A stretch of DNA of 64,000 bases from Nageia nagi (lineage: Eukaryota; Pinophyta): NCBI GenBank assembly GCA_050084985.1, contig JBITNC010000001.1, forward strand, positions 42,160,001 through 42,224,000, in the 5' to 3' direction. How positions within the stretch are numbered: the stretch's first letter is position 1; the number at the start of each line of letters is the position of its first letter. A program made the position numbers and the translations under genes. Positions 23,474 through 36,540 of the stretch are shown one piece after another. The notes beneath the pieces are model-generated. The model searched no databases, was not told the origin of the DNA, and saw nothing but the letters and a program-made list of their open reading frames with translations.

Positions 23474-26400
23474 TTATTCTATCAGATATTATTATTTATA
23501 CTATATGTTTCTTTTATTCTTGAAACTAAACTCTCTAAGTTTCCCCCAGAAAAATCCACTGTTGGACCCACTTAATGGCATATCATTCTTGGTGTTGAAG
23601 TAGAGTGGTATATCTTTAAGTATTTGGAGATAGTTCCATGATGAACCTCTAGATATCGTCAAATGATAGACTCAAAAGCCTAATGAATAAGATAACTAAA
23701 TCCTTTTTTTCATAAGAAAAAAACCCCATGAAATCACTAAAAATGTTAAAAAAAAGGTAATCTATATGGATATATTATTTCCTTGCTTTTATTTTATGCT
23801 TTAGCTATCTATCTTTTCAAGCCCATATGATAATTTTCCAACATTATTATTCTTGTAGATCTAAAACAAGTTCCTTGTTCAAATTTTAAATCTTGAGATC
23901 TACGTTTTAGTTTCTTTTGATCTTGTATTTCTTTAAAGTATGAAACTTTTGCTAACTATTTATCTCAACAAAATTTTAAAGGTTTTAGAAACACTTAAAA
24001 TTTGTAAATAAGAGTAATAGATTGTATTAGTAAAAAATAGCACTATAATCTACTAAGTGTTTACCTAAGAAAAATCTCACTAGGTTTTCATTTATAAGAT
24101 TCATTTTCACAAACAAATATATCTTTTCCTCCATTTTGTAGGAAAAATCAATTGAAGGCTCCAAAATTCAATGGAAATATAGCTTTATGGAAAGTACAAT
24201 AGGCAAAATTTCATCAAAGAAATTTTTCCATGAAAATATATAAATATCATTGAGTTTAACATGTGAAACATTAGGAACATGCTTTACATATCAAAAATTT
24301 TGTAAGGAATAGAGAATTCATTTTTTGACCAGATAAAAGATGATGTTGAAAAAGAATGAAAAGAACCAACAGAATTTTTGTTGACTTTGATCAAAATATG
24401 TTAAAAAGGCTCAAAACCTATTAAAAAGTGAAGGTTCATGAATAGTAATCATCAACAATATGTTTAAAGGTGCAAAGGCATTGGAAATTAACTAAGGTAT
24501 TAAAGAAAACTCTATTTTTCATCCAATAAAAATAAAATTAGAGAGAAATATTCATGGAGAAAGGCAAGGTGGTGTTAAAGTTATATGAAATTTGAAACTC
24601 CTCTCTTAAAGATATTCAAAGGAAGAATCAAGTTCATAGATGTTAAAATTTAGGTTGTTAGAGAAATCCAACCGAAGATATGATTTAAGTGAAAGATATG
24701 ATAAAGTAATATTTTCTCTTTATCAATGGAAATATTATTTTCTCTTATTGTAGCTATGGCTATTAGATATTTTTGTATTGATGAATGGTTGTTTATATAT
24801 ATTATATTTAATTTGTGATTGTTGGTACTAGGTGGTTAAGCCTAGAATAAAAGTTGGAATGTATTTTCTTTTGTTCCTAAGTATTTAAATATAACTACTA
24901 AATATTTTTGTGGGATTGAGTTGAGAAACTTCTTAATCCTTTTATTTATACATTTAACCTTGCATAATTTATTTATTTTCTAAAGGAAGCAACCTTGGTA
25001 ACTCTTCCTTAAAAACTTTTCTTAAGTAGTTATTGTATGTCTACAACACATTTTAGGTATATTGCATTTCTCGATCAAAAGGAACATTCTTGTGATGATT
25101 TAAAGTATCTTTGCCTCAATCCAATCTTGAGTCACAAGAAGATTATTGTGATTATTTTGAAACAATAAGTAATCATATATTCTTGGAGGAAAGGATTAAA
25201 AAATGATGTCTATACATTATATTAAGTTAGTCACAGAGGAAGAGTATTCAATAGATCAAGAACCAAAAAAGGATTTGTCAATGGAAGAAGATTATAAAAA
25301 AGGTCATGAATGAATTATATGTATGTTTACAAGTGATTAATCAAAATCAGAATGCAATAATTTCCATATATGGGAATGATCATTTCATGATGTATCAAAT
25401 ATTGAAAATATTCAAGAAGAGAAATCAGAATGGCAACTAAATCATTTATTACTAGAAGAAAATGTTAAAAATTGCAAGTCTACTAGTAAAAAGACCAATA
25501 GTTAGATTGTATGTTCTAAAAATAGCCTTAAAAATCATAAAGAAGATAAAAATATGAAATCAATGTCATTGATTTTATCCAACCCTAATGCTAATTTAGA
25601 ATATAATTTCATTTTTGAAGAGCTAGTGATCATATTATGGCAAAAATAATAAGCTTATATTTATGTTGTTGATAAATCATTAAAGAAAACATGCTTGCAT
25701 GAATTGAAAAATCTGATGAGATGTGTACATTTTTTGATTTAAACTAGTGGTTTAAAATTCCCCAACACTAATGATCAACAACAAATATTTGTTCTAGGAT
25801 TACTAGCACTTATTTCCTTGGAAGAAAAACAAGAATATGGTGATTGCATCTTATATAAAATTTATATGATAATAATATGATAAACTTCATATAGCAAAAA
25901 TCAAGATCAGTAAGATTTAACGTGTTATTAAATATTAATTCAAGGTCAAACACGTGTCAATGGTTAGGGATTATAAGAAAAAATTATAGATCATAAATAT
26001 GGCATAGAATTGAATGCAAAGTTTTTGAGAAATGGTAGAATCAAATAAATGCAAAGTTATTCTTGTGGTGATTTATTTTAATCATGGTTGGTGATTGGAA
26101 GTCCAATTATTGTATTTTTAGTGATTATAGGTTGATAATATATTTTGTTATCACTTGATAAACAAGAGCTAACACATTGATTAAGAAGGAATCCCAACCC
26201 TGAACTATCTTGTATTATAATTTTTACAATAATTTTGTTTTATGCCATGAGATGTTTGTATTCAATAAAGAGACTAAATTGTTGAGGTTATTAATTGCCT
26301 CTCAGAAGTTAGCAATTATTCCAACTAAATCTTATGTTATATTTTCCAACACTACCCATCGAATTTCTTAAAATCACCATGAAACTTTTTATGTTACCAA

Positions 26401-27507
26401 CCCATATTCAATATTGTTAAGGGTTTCAAATAGTCTAGAGGATATATCATGAAATTGTATTTGCCCTAAATATTTCTACATTCATATTCCTTAAAAATTG
26501 GTATCTTCAAAAAATGAAGTATCATAATTCAAAAAATCATAAGTTGCTAAATTTCAAGGGTTGATAATGTTTTGTTTTAAAAGTTGTCCATGGAAATATG
26601 GATAACTCAATGGTTGGATAAGTTGAGCATATTAAAATACTAAGTTCTATAAAGAGCTCTATGAATGAGATGGTTAATAGATATAACATGTTTTGGCAAA
26701 TAATGAATCTCCAAAGAAAATGCTCAACCAATTAGTCCATGGAAGAAATTGTTATAAAATGGAATGATGAACTAATAAACAAGATAACCAGATGACCCAA
26801 AAATGTTTGAAGAAGTGAATTAGAATTTTAGTTTGAAGAAAGGCAAGTTGTTCATATATGAAGGTCTAATAGTTCAAGAGAATGTAATGGTCATGAATAA
26901 TATTAAATCAATGGATGAAAGATATATTAAGGGAAAATGATATGTTCACTATAGTCCTTAAAATATGAAGATGCTTGATCACTTAAAAAAATGAAGTGAC
27001 TTCATGGATGAATTGAAAGATGTAAGGTAATACATACAAACTAGGCCTCTATTTACAGATAGAACCATCTTCCTCTACAATATGAAATGACAACTTATAT
27101 CAAAAAATCATTAAAAAAGTTCAAACAAGAAGGAAAAACACATATTAATTCTTGTCTATTATTTAAAAAAAAACTATGATAAAATTTATCAGAGGAATTA
27201 TGATGTTTCAAGGATTCAAATATTATTTTTCAAATTCTAGACTAAATTTTAAAAAGATTATCTAAAGAGCTAAGAATTGTACAAATATGTTCTCAATAAT
27301 CATTGGATTAATTTTTGAATCATGTAGATTTAGTATCCAAAAGTATCTTGCAAGGATATTAATTATCTTAAGGATGTTTTGAAAATAGTTTGACAAAGTC
27401 ATGAGAGTGGATAAATGTTAGTTTTACAAAAAGGATTCATAAAATATTAAGTTTAATAATGTTATTTATATGAGAATTGGGAAAAGTCTAGCCCAAGTGA
27501 AGATTAA
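23474..27507 (+). other. AT-rich decayed sequence, no gene identified
   Basis: No intact frame over 65 codons. Occasional coding-like phrases occur (for example KAPKFNGNIALWKV near 24150, which faintly resembles a copia gag start), but nothing around them supports a family call. Probably very old retroelement sequence. Confidence 0.4.
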
Positions 27508-27991
27508 TTGCTAGAACATGCATTAAATGAAGGAAAGTGTCAATTTAGCTAGAAAATATAAGGCAACTACCACTTAAAAGTAAATTAAAGTGCATATCAG
27601 AATCAATCAGTACTTCCTTTAAGATCATATCCTACCACAATATTGATTCGATTATATTATCACTCAAAATGTAATACAACAAAGAGAAAGAGAGAAACAA
27701 GGTAAGAATCAAAGTAGTTGAGGCACATTAAAAGTAAATTAAAGTGCACTTTAATTTACTTTTAAGTGGCAGTTGCTAGAACATGCATTAAATGAAGGAA
27801 AGTGTTAATTTAGCTAGAAAATATAAGGTAACTGCCACTTAAAAGTAAATTAAAGTGCATATCAGAATCAATTAGTACTTCCTTTAAGATCATATCCTTC
27901 TACAATATTGATTCCATTATATTATCACTCAAAATGTAATGCAACAAAGATAAAGAGAGAAACAAGGTAAGAATCAAAGTAGCTGAGGCAC
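27508..27991 (+). repeat. 219-bp tandem duplication around a palindrome
   Basis: Copy 1 (27508-27726) and copy 2 (27773-27991) both start TTGCTAGAACATGCATTAAA and end TGAGGCAC, offset by 265 bp with only a handful of differences. The 46-bp spacer contains a perfect palindrome (27728-27765) and the sequence TTTAAGTGGCAG, an inverted copy of a segment inside each duplicate (CTGCCACTTAAA in copy 2). Confidence 0.88.
27728..27765. repeat. 38-bp perfect palindrome
   Basis: Centred on GTGCAC between 27746 and 27747; each 19-base half is the exact complement of the other. The right half extends into TTTTAAGTGGCAGTT, which pairs with the segment ending at 27857, so 27747-27857 is a ~111-bp fold-back unit with arms of about 29 bp, like a small MITE. 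Confidence 0.9.
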
Positions 27992-28512
27992 CAAATGAGA
28001 GATCTAAGATAGGGATAAATGAATGATTATAAAATATTACTCACACATTTAGTGATGAATGTAGTAATACATCACTAGGGAAATGAGGAATACCAACCTG
28101 AAAGGTTATTAAGAAGATAGAAGCAAGAAACAAACTAGAGGTTTCAAAAAGCTAGGAAGAGTTGGAAACGAAGCCAAAGCATGAGGGTATGTAAGAATCT
28201 AAAGTATATACTAAAATTATGATGCACGATATATATTATAGATAAAAGGAAATTTGTAAAAAGCATGTTCCTCTATGTAATAAATGGTCATTAAGCCTAG
28301 GAAAATTATCTTACCCTATAATTCAGTTCTTTTTAGCTGTAATGACATGGTTTGTTTTAAGATATGATATTAAGAAAAGATTATTTTTTAAGGATGAAAA
28401 TAACATCATTTTCAACCTATTTCAAGAATATTTTTAACAAGTGTTCATATTAACACATAGAGTAAAAGGTAGACCTATTTTGCATGAATGTTAAACCTAG
28501 TATTTTGTTAAA

Positions 28513-28576
28513 GAATAATAAATACAAAAACATTTTTAGCACTGGAATAATAAATACAAAAACATTTTTAGCACTG
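28513..28576 (+). repeat. Perfect 32-bp tandem duplication
   Basis: The 32-base unit starting GAATAATAAATAC and ending TTTTTAGCACTG occurs twice head to tail with no difference, so it is a recent slippage or duplication event. Confidence 0.9.
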
Positions 28577-31500
28577 ATGATGTATTAGTTAGCAAGATAA
28601 AATTCCCCATTATTAGAAGCTTTATATCATTTTATGCAAAAGATATGATAACATCAACTATGTGTTAGGATATAAATATCCCTTGTTTATTTCTAGATAA
28701 GTAATCTCCTTGGTCTATAGAATCTCAAATACACCTCTATATGTCTTAAACTCAATTAGCCACATATATGAACACATGCACTCAAAATTCATAAACCTAA
28801 AAAATATATTCACATATAAGGAAAACTGGTGTTTAATCATTATTCCCTTTTTATGCATATCTACTAGGTTAGTTACGACCACACGTCTATGGGAGATGGA
28901 AGGATATAACTTCTCGAGAACATGTTTGTAAAGCATAACCTAAAATTTAACAATTGTTAGGATCATTTGCTAGGATTATTGATCATTTCTATTTAAGGAA
29001 TATTGGGTAGATTTCTTATATATCCCCCACCTAGAATGTTCCAATATTGCATATAATTTCTCAATTACTATCAAGAAAGAGAGGTATTCTTTATAGAAAT
29101 AGGAATATACATGAGAATGTCTAAAGGAAAACTTCAACTAAAATTATTTACAATTTTTTTTCCCCTATGTATATTATTTTTAGAAGCAATTAAAAACTAA
29201 TTTGAAGATATCAAATTCAAAGTTTCCAAAGAGAAAGGAAAATATTTCTTTCTTCTTTAATCATGTTTTATTGTCCATCATATTTAAAGGGTCTACTACA
29301 TCATTTCTAGGAGCCATTGATGTAAATTAATCAATACTCTTTTCGGGAGTTAGCTTGAAGAAATTTTAATCAACTATGAAAATTCAATAACATAGTAAAA
29401 TAAAATACCATAATAATTAGAGTTACACATAAGAAATAAAAATGTGAAGATGCTTTATCTTTGGTCTTCAAGCAAGGAGCTTCATGAAAATAAGTATGGG
29501 AGAAGTATAATCTTGATGATACAACATATTATACTTTGTTTTATGTGGGATTCTTGCTTGAAAAATTTTAAGGAATTAAGAGAAGTAGTTGTAAATGCCA
29601 TTGAGCCAATAGTAGAGTTGGTGGATCTAACTACATAAGATGATATTTTAAATTAGATAGAAAAAGGATATCCTGAAGAAGTAATTGTTCAATATATTGA
29701 AAATGCAAATCAAATATTGAATACCATATAGAAAAAACATAGAACAAATACATGAAGATGCCAAATATTTCTTCAATAATAAAATGATAACATGACCAAA
29801 AGAGACATATACATCATAACAAATGATCATGTATCAAAGTGATCATAGAAAAGAGAAGCTCTAAGAGGAAATCATAAAGAGGGATATAGTGCTAGCTTAA
29901 ACTAGTGTGCAAACAACCTATATCATTGTAGATACATAAGAGATAATGGTAACTACTAAATTAAAATAAAATCAAGTAAATAAGTGAAATGACAAACATT
30001 TTGAGAAAGTATCAACTTTTAATACTTCATCTTGGAGGATATAGAGTACATGAAAAGATGGGGATTGAAGGCCTTAAATAATCAACTAAAATAAGGGATT
30101 AATTTTTTTTACATGGTTTCACTATAATAGTAAAAAAGAAAATAGAAATAGAGCAACCTATCATTGAGAAAGGAGCTCCCAAACCCTATCTCAAATTCCT
30201 TTATCATGAGTCCATTAAGAATGATAGAGAAAAATTTGGCAATAATGGCAAGATAGATTGAAATAGATACTGAATATTTGGATTATAAGAAAGAGAAAGA
30301 AATATTTGTATTGAAAAATTTACCTTGAAAGAAGAAAGGATAAGACTTGCAAGTTTTTATAGGTGAACATGTGAATTATTCTGATAAGACTATTGAAGTA
30401 TTAGAACTTGGAAAATAAATATTATGAAAACAATATGAAGATAAATTGGTAGGAATTATTGTTCATATAGTTCTTCCTATCAAAGTTTATAGGCTTTTGA
30501 GGGTCGAATGTGAGCCTTAAAATATAGTCATTTGTAGTTTACATTGAAGCTAAGGGCAATGAAATTTATGACTCAAGAATTGAACCTGCTGAACTCACTT
30601 CCCCTATTATCATTAATTGGTTTGAAGAATAAGAAAAAAAATTAAAGTATGAAATACAAACAATAAAGGAAGAAAACATAAAGGTTGTAGAAGAACTTAA
30701 AGAAAGGCCCTTAAGCCCCACAAGCTAGTATGGAAATCATAAATAGAGTTCTATAGAATAACAAGGCTCAAGTAGTATTTCTATCTAAATTCTTGAAGTA
30801 TTTTGACATAATTTAGAAAACAATATAAACTATCAATGTTTCTACAAGAAAGTGAACTAAAGAGAGACATGATAAATGAAACAATGGCTAAAATAAATAA
30901 GAAAGAAGAAATATAAAGAATTAGTCAATGCTTATCTTCCTAAAATATGAATTCCTTATGTTCTTGAACTCTTCAAAATAAAAGTATATGATAAGGTATA
31001 AACGTTAGTAAATCAACAAACCAATATCATTGATTAATGGATTGAGGATGCAAAATAGAAATGGTTGTTTGTAGGAATGGAATGGAATGGAATGAAAGAT
31101 GGAAATAGATGAGGTACAAAAATTGTTCATAGCATTTATAAATCATATCAAATATTATCAAGGAACAAATAATGAAAAGATTGATATCACTTTAACAATA
31201 GAAAAAATATTTATCGAAATAGAGAAGTTGATGGAAGAATACACACATGAATTATTGCATAATAAATTAAGTAAAGCTTTAATGTTAGAAGATGAGTTTA
31301 AAAGAGATTCCAAATTGATATTAACCTATGGAAGATCTTGGAAAACTCATTACCAAGTTTATTGAATCAATAAGGTGACCAATGAGGAAAAGCCTTATGA
31401 TGACATCTATATAGAGCTTTTTCAAAGAAAGATGACAAAGTTGCAAAATAATTTGTATCATCATTGCAATGTCAGATAAGCATAAAACAAAAAGCTTAAG

Positions 31501-32480
31501 TAGGTAGTTATATCTTTTCCAAAGAACCAACAAGTGGGGGAATCACACCATCCAAGAGAATCAAAAAGTATCATCAACACGATTGAGTACTCTTAAATAA
31601 TAGTAGAGAGGAGTTGCATATCATTTCATCATTTTACTTTTTTTAGCCTTAGATGTATTATGCTTGTCCCTTATTATATGTTTCTTTTCACCATTATTTT
31701 TATTCTATGTATTCTTCCTCTTTTCAAGTATCCATTTAATTTAAAGGAACTAGTATTATTTAGGTTGTGCAATCATTTAAACCATTTGAGGTTAAGTTGA
31801 AGATAGAATATTAGAATAAGAACCATTTACCATATGTTATATCATTTGAATAGAGGAGGTTGTATAAGAATTTTAGTATGTGTGTTGTATAATGTAGTCC
31901 CTATGTATTATCAGTTTGAAACAATCAATATATTTGGTTTCTCTTTTGGTTATGTACCATGTGTTTGAATATTTCTTTATTGTATACCATAACAATATTA
32001 CAATATTTGAATCCTATTGATGTGTATTTCTTTTGTATCATTACATTTACTTGAAGTTGTATAATCTAAACAAAAAGTAAATGTGTTATTATTTGTGTTT
32101 ATTTCTTCTTAAGCATTGATATTATGTGTTATGAGCTTTTGACTTTAGTTTTTGTTGATGTTGTGGTTATTGAAGTTACATAATTTGAACAAGGCATAGA
32201 AATGCCCTTGTCTATTGTGATAGTAAGGATATAAACATTGATCTTAGGGTATTTATTTGAGTTCTTATTGAAAAATTGATCACACTAAAACCAAGTAGAG
32301 AATGAATGTCCTATGTAATGCAATAACATATTTTATTACTAAACTCAGGGGAGAAAAGTAGATCTAAAATAGGGTTAGATTCCTGAACTTGAAAGAAGGT
32401 GGTTAGGGTGAAATTAGTCCAAAAAGGAGATCAAAGGTGAATAATCTCATAATAATTGGATTCTAACAACATTTGTGAGT
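28577..32480 (+). other. AT-rich decayed sequence, no gene identified
   Basis: The plus frame at 31099-31365 (MEIDEVQKLFIAFINHIKY) and others nearby are Lys/Glu/Ile-rich and contain no motif I recognise. The region 29440-31560 has long stretches that look like decayed coding text in the plus direction, possibly one old retroelement, but no RT, integrase or protease motif was found. Confidence 0.4.
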
Positions 32481-32489
32481 CATGAAACT

Positions 32490-33560
32490 TAGTTTTAAAA
32501 TTTGATACAAAAAGCCTTTAATATTGTTCCTAATGATAAACTTTTAAAGTGTATGGTCGATTCATAAATACTTTTTTAACTACGAGTTATAATTTATACC
32601 CTTTATGAGTGAGTTTTCATCAAACTCAAAAACTAACCAAGGGTAGTATGAGGAAATTAATTGTAATATTAGAATTAAACAAGGATGTTTATTATCCTTA
32701 ACTCTATTTGGTAATTAGATAAATAATTTAGAAAGAGATTCATAAGAAGGTAGATTCATAATTATCATTTGCAACCTTATCATTATTCTCCTACTTTATG
32801 CAAATAATATTATCATGTTAGCTAAATATTACAATGATCTTGTAAAATAATTAAATATCATTCAGACATTTTGTAATTATAATTATTATATAGTTAATTT
32901 AGAAAAACCCAAAATTATAATTATTAAATTTAAAAAGATAATGCTTCACCCTAAAATCATCTTTTATAATCAACCTTTAGAGGTGAATCATTCTTACAAA
33001 TATTTAGGTATTGATAGTAGTTACAAACTAAATTAGAAACTAAATGTTGAAAAAATAATCTCTCTTCAATGGAAGGCCTTTATGGTTTGGAAAATAATTG
33101 TAAAAATGTGGAACATTGGAACTAGGACAAAAAGAAAACTCTTTTTACGTAACTCCAATTTTACGTAACTCCAATAATCCTCTATGGCTGTGAAGTTTGG
33201 GTTGAACGTCTTTATCAAAAAAAAAAAAAAAAATTGAATAAATCCAAAAATAATTCATTTATATAACTTCAAAATTAAAAATAATAGGCCATACTTTATC
33301 CTTATCATGAAAGCTCATCTACTCCCAATTGAAGGAGAAGCTCTAAGATGATTTATATTATACAATTATAAACTAACAAAATTAGATCATCATAAGCTCC
33401 TCGTAATTGCCCAACAAACTTGTCTAACATATCAACATATTAAAAGAAGCTAGCTAAAATACTCTAATAAGTGGCTTGTTATTTGGAGCATGCATAATAA
33501 TATAACCGCTATAGTTAATATAAAATTAAAATTACGAATAAATATAAGATAATTATATTA
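32490..33560 (+). pseudogene. Second LINE relic, reverse transcriptase
   Basis: With frameshifts, the plus strand reads IRIKQGCLLSLTLFG, then LLLYANNIIMLAKYYNDLVK, then YKYLGIDSSYKLN and VILYGCEVWV. These match the RT of non-LTR retrotransposons: RQGCPLSPxLF, the catalytic YADD box (here YANN, so dead) and the post-RT YLG and LYGxExW motifs. The wording differs from the LINE at 1195-4980, so it is another lineage. A 17-base A run (33217-33233) interrupts it. Confidence 0.7.
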
Positions 33561-33569
33561 ATGTCCATA

Positions 33570-35300
33570 AGTGTTTAAATAGGTCAAAGGGACTAGGAGG
33601 TATAACAAATAAACTAAGGGGAAAGTCCCTAAAGAAGATATTCAACTAAGATATAATAAATAAACAAACATAGGGGTGGGGTGTGTGAAAATCACTAAAC
33701 CCAAACCATAGTATTACAATATTGAATCACTCCTAGCATCCAAGGTTAGAGGATTGTTAGTATCCATGAAGAAAGCAATAATGAGGGATTGCATACGTTA
33801 TCTTGACAACAAACATAAAGAGGAGCCTTGATGCTGATCAAAAATAGGTGTGTGACACGTAATATGAGAAGGTTGTTGGGGGCTCTAGGTGATGGCTTTT
33901 GAGTCAACCACAATTTGTCTAGAGGAATACGATCAATGGAAAAATTGATAGACTAGAACAAAGAACCAATAGTGTTGACATCTAGATAAGCCTATGGACG
34001 TCATGTCCTCATATGAGAAAAGGGCTAGGAAAGAATACCCTTCACACCTAAAGGTGTATCCCCATAGATCTAAGTCTATTAATACAGAGGATAATTTGAA
34101 AGATGCATTTGAAATGAAGGGGTGGAGTTGGGAACTCAATCTGGAAAATGCACAGGAGGACCATCCTTTTGTAATGAATTAAATGTTGGAACATCAAATT
34201 TTAAAGTCATTATGAATAGGTCCAATCAATGGATTATAGACTAGGAGCGTAAAACCTTTGAACCATATGTGGCAATCGGTGGAACAATGTTATTAAAGAG
34301 GTGCATCTTTAAAGGGATAGTCTAAAGTGGAACTAAAAACATTGATCTTCTAGCATAAAGAGGGAAACATAGCACTTCCAAAGACGTCATCAATAGGTAG
34401 GTCTCAAACTACAAGAGGGTTGGGGAATGAATGTGTTGTCTCTAATTAGAGGTACTTTTCCATTGGTGGGGAAGATAGATGGAGGTGTTAAAGGTGCTTT
34501 GTGGTTGTTTCTTCTCACATTATTGCTTGCTTGATTTTTGCACTCCTTTGGTTGGACACCCTCCCAATTTTTGAATCATTATTGCCCATTCATTCTCCAA
34601 CCACAATATTCATTCCCCAAGCATAACACATGGCACAACATTATTTCTACTACTGTGCCAATGGTAAATCTATAGTAGAAAACCTCATTAAAGAAATGGA
34701 AAAGTAGAAAAGCAAGTGAATCAACTCCATGTTTGAGGAACTCCACTTGGAAAACCTTTTAGTCTATATATTTATTGGTGCCACGTTTTTAATAGCTTTC
34801 TTGATGTCACTTGTATGAAATGATTAATAAGAGGCGACAGGGGAAGAGACAAGGATGACATGTTGACCAAGGGCATCATAAAGGGTGTTAGCATAAGCAA
34901 CCCAACACTAGGTATTGATGGCAAAAGCTATGGATATCTTAGGGAGGAGGGTGTAGCAAAAGGATTTGGGGTGGTGGATGGCATTGAGTTACACAAGTCA
35001 CTTAAAAGCAAGATATTCATGTTTATTATGCCTCATGATGCAACATTATTCTCAATTCATATTGGGTATGGAGGAAGGGTCGTGGACTAAGGAGGAATAA
35101 AGCTTCCAATGGAAAAAATTACAGTCTTCATCGTACCAACAATTCATAGGACAAGAAGTGTGAGGATGAGATGGATGAGAATGAAAAACTTTGAGAGATG
35201 AGGACTTCAAGGCAGCATTCTAAAGGGCATTGGATAAAAAAAGTTGTATATAGTGATGGTGATAGGAAGTGAAAGCAAGTGGAATTCAAATTATCAATAA
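33570..35300 (+). other. Interposed sequence between two LINE pieces
   Basis: About 1.7 kb separates the LINE RT from its likely C-terminal piece. It holds the left copy of a 165-bp direct repeat (34420-34582) and ORFs with no known motif (33994-34182; 34860-35090). No TIRs or target duplication were identified, so whether it is an insertion is not proven. Confidence 0.4.
34420..34582 (+). repeat. Dispersed direct repeat, left copy
   Basis: It starts TTGGGGAATGAATGTGTTGT and matches 36375-36540 for about 165 bp with scattered substitutions; the two copies are about 1.95 kb apart. Confidence 0.7.
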
Positions 35301-35309
35301 TTTAATTTT

Positions 35310-35830
35310 TTTTTAGAGTAATGATAATATAAAAAATTGAAAGAAATAAAAATATCATCAACCCAAAACTTGAATATCCATTTTACACAAGATTATCAAT
35401 CTCAAAAAGAAACTTATGATCGCAAGATTAAGAACTAATTGACATGAACTACATAGTGAACCATGTATATGGATGATACCTAAAACACCATTGGATAAAA
35501 GAATATGCAAGTTTTGTACCTTAAATACCATAGAAGATTGGACTCACTTTCACCTTATTTGCCTATTTTACAAAGATATTAGACAAACCTATAATGATAT
35601 TTGTAATTACAACCCAATCCATAAATTCTTAAACTAAGATGATGAAAACAAGTTTGGCAATTTTATTATGAATCTTAATTTTGTTACAAACAATCATTTA
35701 AATACGTAAACAATATATATTTTTGGATAAATTTTAATAAATCTTACAAACCATTGGCTTTTAAAGGATGTTAAAATACATCATTCATATGCATTCAATA
35801 TATCAAACAAGACTTGAAGCCCACAACATA
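35310..35830 (+). pseudogene. Second LINE relic, C-terminal zinc-finger-like piece
   Basis: The frame reads ARLRTN, then ELHSEPCIWMIPKTPLDKRI, then CKFCTLNTIEDWTHFHLIC. The CX2C...H...C pattern is the terminal cysteine motif (zf-RVT type) found after RT in plant LINEs. It is likely the continuation of the RT at 32490-33560 after an interposed segment. Confidence 0.55.
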
Positions 35831-36374
35831 GCATAAACAAGGCTCGAAGACAAAAAATAGACAAGAGGATAGATCAAGCAAACTTTAAAATGAAGGCCAA
35901 ATATAGTGCATCAACTAGTTGAATTTCCAACTTTTTCAAATGGACCCAAGTTTACAATTCAGATGCCTCTCTTTATAATCTTCTAGGCTTTTTATATTGA
36001 TCTTGTGGGGATTTATCCCAAATCTTCATTGATGATGAGGGTTTGTAGTGTGCTGCAATTCCAACACTTCCTCTTTATAGCCATGGCACTTTCCTAGTAT
36101 AACTTAATTTAGACAACCATTGAATTTATGACTTTGACCATTCCAATTTTCAATTTTTCTCATTCACGATGCCCATTAATGAGTACTTTGGCCCTGCTCT
36201 TTATTTCTTTATGATCAATTCTCTATAATTTTCATTCTTAACATGCTTGGTGATGAATGCCATTTCTTCAAAATTTAATATCTCTAACCATTTTATTTGA
36301 TTGAGTACACCTTAGTGGTCTCAAGTATGGGCTACATCTAGTTAAGATATTATGTTGCAAAATGAATGTTGTGA

Positions 36375-36540
36375 TTGGGGAATGAATGTGTTGTCTTTAA
36401 TTGGACTTAGTATGCCATTGGTGGGAAAGATGGCTGAAAGTATTAAATGTGCTTTATGGTTTTTGCTTCTTGCATTATTGCTTGCTTGAATGTTGCCCTT
36501 CTTTGATTGGTTTCCCTCCCTAATTTTAAATCATCATTAC
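36375..36540 (+). repeat. Dispersed direct repeat, right copy
   Basis: Partner of 34420-34582; both contain GGGGAATGAATGTGTTGTCT and CATTATTGCTTGCTTGA in the same order. Confidence 0.7.

Noticed and set aside
28710-28936. 73-codon ORFs on both strands over the same bases
   Set aside because: Complementary open frames in AT-rich DNA with no motif; a chance pair.
24130-31560. An old pararetrovirus or LTR element spanning this AT-rich region
   Set aside because: Coding-like Lys/Glu-rich text is present, but no RT, protease, movement-protein or integrase motif could be found, so no family was assigned.
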